Assembly: GCF_000961885.1 (NCBI RefSeq)
Contig: NZ_JZKH01000009.1
Location: forward strand, 62,001-126,000
Direction: 5' to 3'
Source: Streptomyces rubellomurinus
GTDB taxonomy: Bacteria > Actinomycetota > Actinomycetes > Streptomycetales > Streptomycetaceae
DNA: 64,000 bases
The translations under genes and the position numbers were made by a program. Numbering within the stretch: the first letter of the stretch is position 1; the number at the start of each line of letters is the position of its first letter. A model generated the notes under the pieces. The model saw nothing but the letters and a program-made list of their open reading frames with translations, searched no databases and was not told the DNA's origin. Below, one piece after another: positions 24,917-34,188 of this stretch.

Positions 24917-26122
24917 TCACTCGCCCAGGTAGTGGAATCCCGGGTGCGGGTGCATCAGGAACTCGTGGTGCGAGATGTTCCAGGCGTACGCCCCCGCCAT
25001 GGCGAACAGCACGCGGTCCGCCGTCCGCAGTCCGTCCGCTTCCTTCGCCGCCCGGGCCAGGACGTCCTTCGGGGTGCAGAGCTGCCCGGCCAGGGTGGCG
25101 CGGCCGGTGGTGACCGCGGGGCGCGGCCACGGGTGCGGCCAGGCGTCGACCGGCAGCACCTCGAACGGCTGCGAGTGCCCCCGGGTGGCGGGGGTGCGCA
25201 GGTGGTGGGTGCCGCCGCGGACCACCGCGAAGTCCTCGCCGTGGCTGCGCTTCACGTCCAGGACCTCCGTGGCGTACCAGCCGCAGTGCGCGGTCAGCGC
25301 CCGGCCCGGTTCGGTCCGCAGGCGCAGCCCCGGGTGGGCGTCGAGCAGCTTGGCCAGGCCCTCGCCGAAGGCCGTCCAGTCGAAGCGCGCCGCCGGGTCG
25401 TCGTAGTCGACGGCCATGCCGCCGCCGATGTTGACCTCCTCCAGAGGGAAGCCGTGCCGGTCGGCCAGTGCCGCCGACCACTCGACGATACGCTCGGCGA
25501 CGGCCAGTTGCTCCGCCGCGGCGAGTCCGCTGGCCAGGTGGGCGTGCACCCCGCGCAGCAGCAGCTGCCGGCCGAGCGGGCCGCCGCCGGTGAGCAGCCG
25601 GACGCACTCCTCGGCCTGATCCGGGTCGAGGCCGAACGGCGTCGGCCGCCCGCCCATCGCCAGCGCCACCGCGTCCAACGCGCCTTCGCCGACCGGCAGG
25701 TTGACCCGTAGCAGCACGTCCACCGTCCGAGCCTGCGGCCGGTCGGCGAGTGCGGCGGCGAGCCGGTGCAGCTCCTGCTCGCTCTCGACGTGCCAGCGGT
25801 GCACACCGGCGTCCAGGGCGGCGGCGATCTCAGCCGGGGTCTTGCCGGGCCCGCCGAAGGCCAGCGGTGCGCCCGGCACGGCAGCCCGAACGTGCGCCAA
25901 CTCCCCGCCGCTGGAGACCTCGTAGCCGTCCACCGCGTCGCGCAGCGCGCGCAGCAGTGGCGCCCCCGGGTTGGCCTTGGCGGCGTAGTACAGCTCGACC
26001 CGCTCGGGCAGGGCGGTCCGGACGGCGGCGGCGTGTTCGCGCAGCGCCGTCAAGTCGTAGATGTAGGCCGGGAGTTCCTCGGCGGTGAGGCCGGTGGCGT
26101 GGTGGCGGACGGAGTCGGTCAT
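24917..26122 (-). CDS. PvsE-like type III PLP decarboxylase (siderophore biosynthesis)
   Basis: 401 residues. Ornithine/diaminopimelate/arginine decarboxylase superfamily (alanine-racemase fold). PLP Lys in LYYAAKANP, SSGGELA, VHAHLASG, GGGMAVDY, and a C-terminal catalytic Cys in QLCTPKDVL. In vibrioferrin synthesis PvsE decarboxylates the serine-derived part of a citryl-serine intermediate to the ethanolamine moiety; in staphyloferrin B SbnH plays an analogous role. Last gene of the operon, overlapping the upstream synthetase by ATGA. Confidence 0.88.
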   Translation of the reverse strand: MTDSVRHHATGLTAEELPAYIYDLTALREHAAAVRTALPERVELYYAAKANPGAPLLRALRDAVDGYEVSSGGELAHVRAAVPGAPLAFGGPGKTPAEIAAALDAGVHRWHVESEQELHRLAAALADRPQARTVDVLLRVNLPVGEGALDAVALAMGGRPTPFGLDPDQAEECVRLLTGGGPLGRQLLLRGVHAHLASGLAAAEQLAVAERIVEWSAALADRHGFPLEEVNIGGGMAVDYDDPAARFDWTAFGEGLAKLLDAHPGLRLRTEPGRALTAHCGWYATEVLDVKRSHGEDFAVVRGGTHHLRTPATRGHSQPFEVLPVDAWPHPWPRPAVTTGRATLAGQLCTPKDVLARAAKEADGLRTADRVLFAMAGAYAWNISHHEFLMHPHPGFHYLGE

Positions 26123-27909
26123 CGGGTGGCGCTCCCGGCGGAGGGGTGGGCGGGCATGCGGGCGGCCTCGGCGAGAACGGAGCCGGCCAGCGGCGAGGGC
26201 AGTCGGACGTAGCCGGCCTCGCGGTCGGCGCGGCGCTCCCAGCGGGTCAGCAGGTTGGCCTTCGCGGGCAGCGGGACACCGGCCAGCAGCGCCCGCAGCC
26301 GAGGCGGGCGGCCGTGCGCGGCGGCGAACTCCTCGAGGGTGTCCCGGACGGCCTGCCAGAGCCTGCCCTCCAGCTCGGGGCGCAAGTCGGCCAGTGCGGC
26401 CAGGAGTTCGGCGGCGTGGTTGACCAGCAGGCAGTAGACCACCCGGTCCCAGCCGCGCTCGGCGTCGTAGGTCATCGGGCCGGCGACCTCGGGCGGCAGG
26501 GCGGCGAGCAGGCCGGCGTTGTGCTCGGGGACGAGCTTGGTGCCCTCCAGGTCGCGGAACAGCACCTGGGCGGGGCGTCCGGTGTCGTCGACGCCGATGA
26601 GCACGTTCTGCAGGTGCGGCTCCAGCACCACGCCGTGGTCGAAGTAGGCCGCCAGCACCGGCGGGACGAGCAGCCGCAGGTAGTCGCGCCACCATTCGAG
26701 CACCGAAGACGCGTCCGAACTCCCGTCCAGCAGGCGGGAGATGTGCGCGGAGCTGGTCGGGTACTCGTCGGCGACGGCGGCCGCGAGCAGCGGGGTGACG
26801 CCGGGGCGCAGCACGTCGCCGAGGCCGTCGCGCACGATCAGGCCGAAGCCCTCGAACAGTGCCAGGTCGGAGCGGCCGTCCGGGCCGGGCAGGGCGAGGG
26901 TGCGGAAGGCGGGCTCGCGCAGCATCGCGGCGTCCGGGAAGCGCCGGGCGAGGTCGGTGAGCACCGGGGCGAGCAGCCGGGTGAGGGTGACGGCGCCGGT
27001 CAGCTCGTACGCGGCGTTCTTGCGCAGGCAGTTGGTGATGCGCACGTCGAGGCTGAACTTGAGGAAGGCGTCCGCGCCGTGCAGGGTGCGCACCGAGGCG
27101 GTGGCGGTGAAGCGCTCGCCGCGCGGGCCGAGGTCCAGGACGTCGCCGCTGCGCAGGGCGCGGCGCAGCAGCGGGTGGTCGCCGATCAGCTGGTACTGCC
27201 ACGGGTGGGCGGGCAACAGGCGGTAGCCGGCCGGGACTTCGCCGAGACCGTCGAGCAGGGCGGTGGCCCGGTCGTCGGCGGACTCCTCGGCGAGCAGGTC
27301 GGCGCGCACCGCGAGGTGGCGCAGCGGGAAGGCGGCGCGGGACTCCGGGGCGTAGTCGCGCCAGTCGCCCCGGGCGGCGGAACGGGACTTGGGTGCGGGG
27401 TGGAAGCGGTGGCCGAACAGCAGGGCCTGCTCGGACTCCAGGTACCGGTCGGTGCGGGCGGCCCCCGTCCCGGCGTCATCGGGGCGGTCGGCCTCGGGAC
27501 GGTCGGTCAGGCCCGCGCGGACGCCGTCGTGGCTGGACGCCACCTGGGCGATGAACTCCTCGTTCGCGGTGCCGGTGCGCAGCTCCAGTTCGTGCTGGAC
27601 GTGCTCGGCGAGCGTGCGCCAGTCCAACTCGCGCCAGCCGTCCGGGGTTTCCTCGGAGACCGGCCCGGTGAAGCGGTGTGCGCCGAGCAGCGAGGTGCGG
27701 CGCAGGGCGACTCGCAGCAGGGTGCCGCGGCGAGGCAGGCGCAGCAGCAGGCGGCCGTCGTCCACGGCGGTCTGGTGCTCGGGCGCGGACACCTCGCGCA
27801 GCAGGCAGTTGAGCAGGGTGTGGGCCACCGCCTCGTCGGCGGAGGGGAGTTCGGGAGTGGCGGGGAGTCCGGCGGTGGCGGACTGCGGGAGTGCCGTACG
27901 GGTGGTCAT
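26119..27909 (-). CDS. NIS siderophore synthetase, PvsD-like (IucA/IucC family)
   Basis: 596 residues. ATP-dependent carboxylate-amine/alcohol ligase. Motifs of the family are present: FGHRFHPAPKSRSA (substrate/ATP loop), LPAHPWQY, KFSLDVRITNCLRKN, and VVLEPHLQNVLIG. In the pvs scheme this enzyme activates citrate and joins it to serine or ethanolamine. It overlaps both neighbours by four bases. The IucA/IucC type (A, B or C) is not assigned from sequence alone. Confidence 0.93.
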   Translation of the reverse strand: MTTRTALPQSATAGLPATPELPSADEAVAHTLLNCLLREVSAPEHQTAVDDGRLLLRLPRRGTLLRVALRRTSLLGAHRFTGPVSEETPDGWRELDWRTLAEHVQHELELRTGTANEEFIAQVASSHDGVRAGLTDRPEADRPDDAGTGAARTDRYLESEQALLFGHRFHPAPKSRSAARGDWRDYAPESRAAFPLRHLAVRADLLAEESADDRATALLDGLGEVPAGYRLLPAHPWQYQLIGDHPLLRRALRSGDVLDLGPRGERFTATASVRTLHGADAFLKFSLDVRITNCLRKNAAYELTGAVTLTRLLAPVLTDLARRFPDAAMLREPAFRTLALPGPDGRSDLALFEGFGLIVRDGLGDVLRPGVTPLLAAAVADEYPTSSAHISRLLDGSSDASSVLEWWRDYLRLLVPPVLAAYFDHGVVLEPHLQNVLIGVDDTGRPAQVLFRDLEGTKLVPEHNAGLLAALPPEVAGPMTYDAERGWDRVVYCLLVNHAAELLAALADLRPELEGRLWQAVRDTLEEFAAAHGRPPRLRALLAGVPLPAKANLLTRWERRADREAGYVRLPSPLAGSVLAEAARMPAHPSAGSATR

Positions 27910-29123
27910 CGGGTGCTCCTACGGGTCAGGAGGGCGAGGAGGGCGGCGGCCAGGGCGGCGACGGTGCCGGTGACGACGGGGGCGGCCGGTCCGCCGCTGC
28001 TGTTGACCAGCGCGGCGGCGAGCCCGGCGGCGACGGCGCCGCACTTGGAGACGGTCTCGCGGGTGCCGAACATCCGGCCCGGCGCGCGGCCGCGGGCGGC
28101 CTCGGCGGCGAGGACGGCGAGGCAGACCAGGCCGAGGGTCATGCCGAGCCCGAGTGCCGCCCGGGTGAGGACGAAGGCGGGCAGGGAGTGGGCGGGGGCA
28201 TGTCCGGCCAGACCGAGGGCGACCAGGGCGAAGCCGAGGGCGAGGCCGGTGCGGGGTCTCGCCTGGACGGCGGCGTGCACCCGCCCGGCGGCGACCAGAT
28301 AGACCAGGTGCGGCAGCGCGAAGAGGATCCCCGCGACCGCGGCTCCTGCGCCCGGCAGCCGCTCGTGCACCAGGGTGATCAAGTAGGGGAAGGAGATCAC
28401 GGTGGCGAAGACGAACGCGAACTCGAAGGTGTAGAGCAGCTTGAGCGAGCCCGGCGGGTCGCCCGCGCGTTCGGCGCGGACCCCGGCCCTGCTGGCGGTG
28501 GCGGTGGCGGTGGCGGTGGCGGTGGCGGCCTGGCGGGTCGGCTCGGGCAGGAAGCCGAGCAGCACCGCGGCGGTCAGCGGCAGGACCGCCATCACGAGGT
28601 ACTGCCGGTGCGGGTCGATCCACGGCGACAGCGCGCCCACCAGGATCGGCGCGGCGACCAGGGCGGCCCGGGCGCTGCCCTGCATCAGGGTGAGCGCCTT
28701 GGACAGGTGGGCGCCGTCCAGGGCGGCGGCGAGGTAGCCGTTGGTGGCGGAGAAGGTGCCGCCGAGGAAGCCCTGGAGCACCAGCGCGCAGGTGAACGCG
28801 GGCAGGCTGTCGGCGGCTCCGGCGAGCAGGAACGAGACGGTGAGGCCGAGTTGGGCGCGCAGGAGCAGCCGCTTCTGGCCGAACCGGTCGGCCAGCCGGC
28901 CCCACAGCGGCGCGCCGAGGGCGGTGAAGACGGTCGGTGCGATGTAGAGCAGGCCCGCCCAGTGCCCGTCGCGGTCGCCGAGGCCGGGGAGGATCTCGCT
29001 GAGGTATGGCGGCAGGCCGAGGGCGGCGAAGGAGGCGACGAAGTAGCAGGCGGCGATGGCGTGCACCTGGCCGCGGTCCAGTGCGACGCCCGGTGCCCGC
29101 CGGGGCAGGGTGTCCAGGCTCAT
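27906..29123 (-). CDS. MFS transporter, PvsC-like siderophore exporter
   Basis: 405 residues with about twelve hydrophobic helices and the MFS loop 2-3 signature GRLADRFGQKRLL. Its place between two synthetase genes equals pvsC of the vibrioferrin operon, whose product exports the siderophore. ATG 29123 is fixed by a 4-bp overlap with the upstream gene. The central cytoplasmic loop contains ATATATATA encoded by a GGTGGC hexamer microsatellite (~28495-28530). Confidence 0.88.
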   Translation of the reverse strand: MSLDTLPRRAPGVALDRGQVHAIAACYFVASFAALGLPPYLSEILPGLGDRDGHWAGLLYIAPTVFTALGAPLWGRLADRFGQKRLLLRAQLGLTVSFLLAGAADSLPAFTCALVLQGFLGGTFSATNGYLAAALDGAHLSKALTLMQGSARAALVAAPILVGALSPWIDPHRQYLVMAVLPLTAAVLLGFLPEPTRQAATATATATATASRAGVRAERAGDPPGSLKLLYTFEFAFVFATVISFPYLITLVHERLPGAGAAVAGILFALPHLVYLVAAGRVHAAVQARPRTGLALGFALVALGLAGHAPAHSLPAFVLTRAALGLGMTLGLVCLAVLAAEAARGRAPGRMFGTRETVSKCGAVAAGLAAALVNSSGGPAAPVVTGTVAALAAALLALLTRRSTR

Positions 29124-30913
29124 CGCGTACGGCTCTTCGGTAGCAGGTAGTTGGGGCCGTCGGTGTAGTGCTTGTTGATGTCGGCGGCTCCGCTGCGTTC
29201 CTTGCTGAGCAGCGTGCCGGCGCTCACCATGGCCTTGACCGGCAGCCGTTCGGCGTCCAGCAGGGCGGTCCGCAGCGGGCGGCCGGCCGGGCCCAGCCGG
29301 TCGATCGCCGTGGCGAGGGTGTCGCGCAGCAGCCCCAGGGTCCGCTCCAGCGGGGCGCGGCCGTGTTCGGCGAGGCCGAAGGCGAGGGAGGCTGTGCACA
29401 GGTGCCCGGTGATCGTGGTGAACAGGTCGGTGAGCGCGCGGTCCTGGTCGACGAGGATGCGGGGGTTGCGGAACTCGGCGGCCAGCGGGGCGAGTTCGTC
29501 GATGCCGCCGGTGCCGGTGCCGGTGGTGGTGCTGCCGGTCGTCAGCCGGGCGGTGTTGATCCGGGGGCCGTCGTTGTCCTTGTAGAGCAGCCGCAGGCCG
29601 GTCCCGTCGAGGACCAGGGAGGTGTTCTGCTGGTGCGACTCGAGGGCGATGCCGTGGCCGAACAGGGTGGTCTGCCAGTCGACCAGCAGCCGCAGCAGGT
29701 CCTCGTACAGGGCGAGGACGGAACCGCCGTAGAAGCGGTCGGCGAGGTGGTCGATCACCAGCCGCCCGCCGGGCGCCTCGGCGAGCAGGGCGGCCAGCGG
29801 CACGGTGACGGCGTCGTCCAGGCCGTCCGGGTACCGGCGGCAGAGGACGGCCAGCAACTCGTCGTCGGCGTGCGCGAAGTGCTGCTCGTCGGCGTGCAGC
29901 ACCCGTCCGGTGAACTGCGGCTCGCGGGCGGCCACGGCCTCCACCAGGCGCTGCCCGACCGCCCCGTTGACCAGGGTGACGGGCTTGATGGTGCGCCGGT
30001 TGCGCAGGCCCAGGGTGGCGGTGGCGAGCGGGAGTTTGAGGTGCCAGGACGGGTCCTGGGCGACGGCGACGGTGCGCATCGACAGGGTCGGCAGCACCGT
30101 GAGGTATGGCTCCGGGGCGAGCACCGAGCCGGGGGCGATCCGCTCGAAGTCCTCGTCGGCGGTGAGCGGGTGGACCGGGACGGTGCGGAACTCGCCCGGT
30201 GCGCCCGGGACGCCCAGCTGTTCGGCGCTCGGCCACCAGGCGGGCAGCGGCCCGTCCCCGTGCACGGTCAGGTGCGCGGCCGGTACGGCAAGCCAGCGAA
30301 GTTCGAAGGAGGGGTGGAACTCCGGCGCGTACGCGCGAAGTTGCGGTTCACCCAGGCCGGCGCGGCCGCGCGCGGTCGGGTAGACCGGGTGGTCGAGGAA
30401 GGCGGCGAGGGCTTCGAAGCCGAGGGCGGCGTGCGGGCCGGTCCAGTCGGCGACGTCCGCGCCGTAGCGGGCGGCGAGGGCGGCGTGCACCTCGGGCCGT
30501 ACCCGGTCGTGGAGTTCGGTGGTGGCGAGGGTCTGCCGGCACTCCTCGGCGAAGGCCCGGTGGCCGGGCCGGTCGAGCGGGTCGGCGCGGTCGGCGAGGA
30601 GGGCCAGGACGGCGGGCAGCTCGGTGAGCAGGACGCCGTCCGTCTCCAACTCCGGCCGCCGGGCGGCGTGGTCGCCCTGGAAGCCGTCCGGGGCGACGGG
30701 CAGGGCGAGCGTGCCGTCGCTCAACCAGGGGCCGTCCGCGCGGTGCTGGAGCACTCCACGGGTGCGCAGGCCGAGGACGTCCTCGCGCAGCAGCGCGGAC
30801 AGGACGCGCAGGGTCAGCTGCTCCGCCGGAGTCCGGGCCGCGGGAGTGGTGGCCACGGCCGTGCGGGCCGCCGGGGCCGCCGGGGGCGTGTGGGCCGGGG
30901 CGGCGGGCTTCAT
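29120..30913 (-). CDS. NIS siderophore synthetase, PvsB-like (IucA/IucC family)
   Basis: 597 residues. Second IucA/IucC synthetase: YPTARGRAGLG (the H-P-x-x-K-x-R loop region in a diverged form), HLKLPLATATLGLRNRRTI and IALESHQQNTSLVL, the family's E-x-H-x-Q-N motif. The C-terminal LPVKAMVSAGTLLSKE corresponds to the FhuF-like end of the family. In vibrioferrin synthesis PvsB joins the second half (alanine/2-oxoglutarate arm). ATG 30913 overlaps the ATP-grasp stop. A 25-residue Pro/Ala-rich leader precedes the conserved part. Confidence 0.92.
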   Translation of the reverse strand: MKPAAPAHTPPAAPAARTAVATTPAARTPAEQLTLRVLSALLREDVLGLRTRGVLQHRADGPWLSDGTLALPVAPDGFQGDHAARRPELETDGVLLTELPAVLALLADRADPLDRPGHRAFAEECRQTLATTELHDRVRPEVHAALAARYGADVADWTGPHAALGFEALAAFLDHPVYPTARGRAGLGEPQLRAYAPEFHPSFELRWLAVPAAHLTVHGDGPLPAWWPSAEQLGVPGAPGEFRTVPVHPLTADEDFERIAPGSVLAPEPYLTVLPTLSMRTVAVAQDPSWHLKLPLATATLGLRNRRTIKPVTLVNGAVGQRLVEAVAAREPQFTGRVLHADEQHFAHADDELLAVLCRRYPDGLDDAVTVPLAALLAEAPGGRLVIDHLADRFYGGSVLALYEDLLRLLVDWQTTLFGHGIALESHQQNTSLVLDGTGLRLLYKDNDGPRINTARLTTGSTTTGTGTGGIDELAPLAAEFRNPRILVDQDRALTDLFTTITGHLCTASLAFGLAEHGRAPLERTLGLLRDTLATAIDRLGPAGRPLRTALLDAERLPVKAMVSAGTLLSKERSGAADINKHYTDGPNYLLPKSRTR

Positions 30914-32109
30914 GAGGCGATCTCCCAACGGTTGGCGGCGATGAAGTCCGCCACGGCGGCGTCCACCGCGCCCTGGTCCGGGCCGACCGCCCAGACGATG
31001 CCCAGGTAGTCGCGGTTGGTGCGGTAGAGGTCGTGCCGGGCGCCGATCTCGCGCACCGGCCGGTAGGAGAGGGTGACGCCGTCCGTCCGTCGCTCGAAGT
31101 GCGGCTCGGGTGCGGCGGTGAGGGTGCCGGCCCGGTCCGCGCAGACGCGCTCGTGCCGGGCCCGAAGGCCGGTGCGGGCGCCGAGGTCGGCGGGCAGGGC
31201 CTCGCCGAGGTGGGCGCGCAGGACCAGCTCGAAGTAGGGGAGTCGGAGGATCTCGGCGAGCATCAGGTCGCACTGGTCGCCGATGGCACGGTAGTTGACC
31301 TCGATGATGCGGGCACGGCCGTCCGGCTGGAGGACGAACTCGGTGTGGCAGGCGCCGAGTCCGACGCCGAGCGCGTCGAGCTGGGCGAGCACCTGGTCGA
31401 CCACCGGGCGGGGGTGTGCCGGGGTGAAGGTCAGGACTTCCTCGATGAAGTCCGGCGGCGGGGAGAGCCGGGTGCGGAAGCCGCCCAGGACGTGCCGGGC
31501 GTGGCCGTCGCCGAGGGTCTCCAGGGTGCACAGTTCGCCGGCCAGGAACTCCTCGACGACCAGCGTGGCGGCGGGCCGCCGCTGCCGGATCTGCTCGACG
31601 CGCAGGGCGAGTTCGGCGGCGTCGGCGACCAGGGTGACGTCCTCGCTGGCGACGCCCTCGCGCGGCTTGACGATGCAGGGGAACGGCGGGGTGAGCCCGG
31701 CCGGATCCTGCCCGGGGGCCAGCTCGGCGGACCAGACGCGGTCCAGGCCGGTGTCGGCGAGGTGGCGGCGCAGCTCGCCCTTGTTCTTGGCCCGCAGCGA
31801 GGCCTTCCAGTCCTTGCCGGCGAGGCCGAAGTACTCGGCGACCAGCGCGGTCTGGGTCTGCAGGTGGTCGCTGTTGCTGAACACCGCGTCGGGCGTGTGG
31901 TGTTGGGAGATCGTTCCGATGACCTCGCGGAAGTCCTGGACGTCGCACTCCAGCACCTCGCACGCGAAGTCCGCGTCGGCGTAGGCGCGTCGGTGGTCCT
32001 CGACGTGGTCGGTGAGGACGGTGACGTCGAGGCCGAGCCGGGCGGCGGCGGGCAGGAAGCCGCGGGTGACCGAGTCGGTGGGGTTGAGGGCGAGCAGGTA
32101 GAGCCGCAT
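30910..32109 (-). CDS. ATP-grasp ligase, PvsA-like (siderophore biosynthesis)
   Basis: 399 residues. ATP-grasp carboxylate-amine ligase: nucleotide-binding Lys in FPCIVKPREG, hinge VVEEFLAGELCTLE, and metal-binding CHTEFVLQPDG with ARIIEVNYRAIGD. First gene of the five-gene biosynthetic operon. The order ATP-grasp, NIS synthetase, MFS, NIS synthetase, PLP decarboxylase equals pvsABCDE, where PvsA is thought to couple an amino acid (alanine in vibrioferrin). Upstream is element D rather than an iron box, so transcription may continue from the transport genes. Confidence 0.9.
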   Translation of the reverse strand: MRLYLLALNPTDSVTRGFLPAAARLGLDVTVLTDHVEDHRRAYADADFACEVLECDVQDFREVIGTISQHHTPDAVFSNSDHLQTQTALVAEYFGLAGKDWKASLRAKNKGELRRHLADTGLDRVWSAELAPGQDPAGLTPPFPCIVKPREGVASEDVTLVADAAELALRVEQIRQRRPAATLVVEEFLAGELCTLETLGDGHARHVLGGFRTRLSPPPDFIEEVLTFTPAHPRPVVDQVLAQLDALGVGLGACHTEFVLQPDGRARIIEVNYRAIGDQCDLMLAEILRLPYFELVLRAHLGEALPADLGARTGLRARHERVCADRAGTLTAAPEPHFERRTDGVTLSYRPVREIGARHDLYRTNRDYLGIVWAVGPDQGAVDAAVADFIAANRWEIAS

Positions 32110-32180
32110 GGGGTTTCCTCGGAGGCGTGGCAGGTGGAGCGGGCGGCGAGCAGCGGACGGTGGGGGGCAGCTGATGGCGG

Positions 32181-32264
32181 ACGGCGAACAACGAACAGCT
32201 GACAGCTGACAGATAACAGATGTTGAAAGTTGAAAGCTGTCAGCTGTTAGTCGTCATTCGTCGG
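32181..32264. repeat. Heptad hairpin element D
   Basis: Twelve 7-bp units: ACGGCGA, ACAACGA, ACAGCTG, ACAGCTG, ACAGATA, ACAGATG, a doubled centre (TTGAAAG twice), then CTGTCAG, CTGTTAG, TCGTCAT, TCGTCGG. Degenerate units extend left to about 32167. Bases 32194-32205 pair with 32237-32248 (12 bp). It lies between the binding-protein gene and the ATP-grasp gene, both minus strand, at the 3' end of the former. Confidence 0.93.
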
Positions 32265-32269
32265 CGCCC

Positions 32270-33277
32270 CTACTTGGGCGCGTCGACCCCGGCGGCCTTG
32301 GCGATGTCGACGAGCATCGCGTCGGCGGCCTGGACGCCGATGCCGGACATCCAGGTCTCGTCCGGCACGTTGAAGACCTTGTTGTTCTTGACGGCGTTCA
32401 GGCCCTGCCAGACCGGGGTCTGCTGGACCTCGCTCTCCTTGGTCTTGGTCGGGTCGTCGGCGGTGGTGACGAACACCAGGTCGGCGTCGGCCTGGCCGAT
32501 CTGCTCGGCACTGACCTCGATGATGTTCTTGTCGACGTCCTGCGCGGCCGGGCGGGTCAGGCCGACGTCCTTCAGGACCACGCCGCTGTAGGAGGACTTG
32601 GCGTACAGGCGGGTCGGCCCGGCGACGAAGCGGACCACCGAGGCGGTCGGCATCGTCCCGTTGTTCTTCGCCTTGATCGCCTCGCCCAGCTTCTTCGCGC
32701 GCGCCTCGTAGTCGGCGAGGGCCTTCTTCGCCTCGTCCTCCTTGCCGAGCGCCTGGGCGTACAGCGCGAGGTTGTCCTTCCACGGGAACCCGGTGGTCTC
32801 GGCGAGCACGGTCGGCGCGATCGCGTTCAGCTGGTCGTACACCTTGGCGTGGCGGACCTTGGAGGACAGGATCAGGTCGGGCTTGAGGGAGGCGATCAGC
32901 TCCAGGTTCGGCTCGTTCATCGGGCCGACGTCCTTGGTGTCCTTGATCTTGTCCTTGAGGTAGTTCGGGAACCCGCCCTCGGTCTTCATGTGCGGGGACA
33001 CCGCGCCGACCGGCGTGATGCCGAGCAGCGTGACGTCGTCGAGCTCGCCGCTGTCCAGCACCACGACGCGCTTGGGCTGGGCCTTGATCTCGGCCGTGCC
33101 GGCGGCGTGCTTGACGCTGCGCGGGAACGCGGCGGCGGTGCCGGGCGCGGCGGAGGAGGATGCGGCGGCGGTGTCGCCTCCGGCCGACTTGTCGTCGCCC
33201 CCGCCGCTGCCGCAGGCGGCGAGCAGGGTGGTGGAGAGGGCGGCGGCGAGGACGGCGACGGGCAGTCGGCGGTTCAT
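32270..33277 (-). CDS. Ferric-siderophore-binding lipoprotein (FecB/PvuB-like)
   Basis: 335 residues. Signal peptide with lipobox LLAAC (Cys ~22), a Gly/Ser/Ala linker, then a class III (TroA/FhuD-like) binding fold: KRVVVLDSGELDDVTLLGITPVG and ELIASLKPDLIL are the typical first and second strand-helix units. It captures the ferric siderophore at the cell surface and hands it to the permeases. It lies in one orientation with the ATPase and two permeases and just ahead of the biosynthetic operon. Confidence 0.92.
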   Translation of the reverse strand: MNRRLPVAVLAAALSTTLLAACGSGGGDDKSAGGDTAAASSSAAPGTAAAFPRSVKHAAGTAEIKAQPKRVVVLDSGELDDVTLLGITPVGAVSPHMKTEGGFPNYLKDKIKDTKDVGPMNEPNLELIASLKPDLILSSKVRHAKVYDQLNAIAPTVLAETTGFPWKDNLALYAQALGKEDEAKKALADYEARAKKLGEAIKAKNNGTMPTASVVRFVAGPTRLYAKSSYSGVVLKDVGLTRPAAQDVDKNIIEVSAEQIGQADADLVFVTTADDPTKTKESEVQQTPVWQGLNAVKNNKVFNVPDETWMSGIGVQAADAMLVDIAKAAGVDAPK

Positions 33278-33351
33278 CGGGGATTCCTTGCGTCGGGAGA
33301 GCGGATCGAACGGGATCGAGCAGGGGGAACAGGACTACGGACGGGGGGAGT

Positions 33352-34188
33352 TCAGGAAGCAGCAGCAGCGGCGTTGCCGGCGCGGCGCCGGCCCCGGGGC
33401 ACGACCAGCGGCGTGCCGGTCTCCGGGTCGGGCACCACCCGGCAGGGCACCTGGAAGACGGCCTCCACCAGCTCGGCGGTCAGCACCTCGGCGGGCGGCC
33501 CGGCGGCGGCGAGCCGCCCGTCCTTGAGCACCACCAGGTGGTCGGCGTACCGGGCGGCCTGCCCGAGGTCGTGCAGCACCATGACGACGGTGCGCCCGGC
33601 CTCGGCGTGCAGGTCGGAGACCAGGTCGAGCACGTCGAGCTGGTGCCGCAGGTCGAGGAAGGTGGTCGGTTCGTCGAGGAGCAGCAGGTCGGTCTCCTGG
33701 GCGAGCGCGAGCGCGATCCACACCCGCTGGCGCTGCCCGCCGGAGAGCCGGTCGACCTGCCGGTCGCGCAGTTCGGCGGTGCCGGTGCGCCGCAGCGCCT
33801 CCTCGACGGCGGCCTGGTCGGCCTTGCCCCACGGGCTGAGCATCCGCTGGTGCGGGTAGCGGCCGAGCCGGACCAGCGCCTCGACGGTGACGGCCTCGGG
33901 GGTGACGGGCTGCTGCGGCAGCAGGCCCATCCGCTTGGCGAGGTCGCGGGCGGGCATCCGGTGGATGTCGGCGCCGTCGAGGGTGACGGTGCCGGCGGCC
34001 GGGTCGAGCAGGCGGACGAGTCCGCGCAGCAGGGTGGACTTGCCGCAGGCGTTGGGCCCGACGATGGCGGTGACGGCGCCGCCGGGCAGCTCGAGGTCGA
34101 GCCCGTCGACGATGGTCCGCTCGCCGTAGCGCAGTCCGAGCCCGCGGGTGGCGAGCCGGTTGGCGGAGCCGGCGGTGGCGCTGGTCAT
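33352..34188 (-). CDS. Ferric-siderophore ABC transporter ATPase (FecE/PvuE-like)
   Basis: 278 residues. Walker A GPNACGKST, signature LSGGQRQRVW, Walker B LLLLDEPTTFLD and the switch His in VMVLHDL. GLLPQQP after the Walker A region is typical for FhuC/FecE. Energises the permease pair. ATG 34188 abuts the upstream permease stop (one-base overlap). Confidence 0.94.
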   Translation of the reverse strand: MTSATAGSANRLATRGLGLRYGERTIVDGLDLELPGGAVTAIVGPNACGKSTLLRGLVRLLDPAAGTVTLDGADIHRMPARDLAKRMGLLPQQPVTPEAVTVEALVRLGRYPHQRMLSPWGKADQAAVEEALRRTGTAELRDRQVDRLSGGQRQRVWIALALAQETDLLLLDEPTTFLDLRHQLDVLDLVSDLHAEAGRTVVMVLHDLGQAARYADHLVVLKDGRLAAAGPPAEVLTAELVEAVFQVPCRVVPDPETGTPLVVPRGRRRAGNAAAAAS

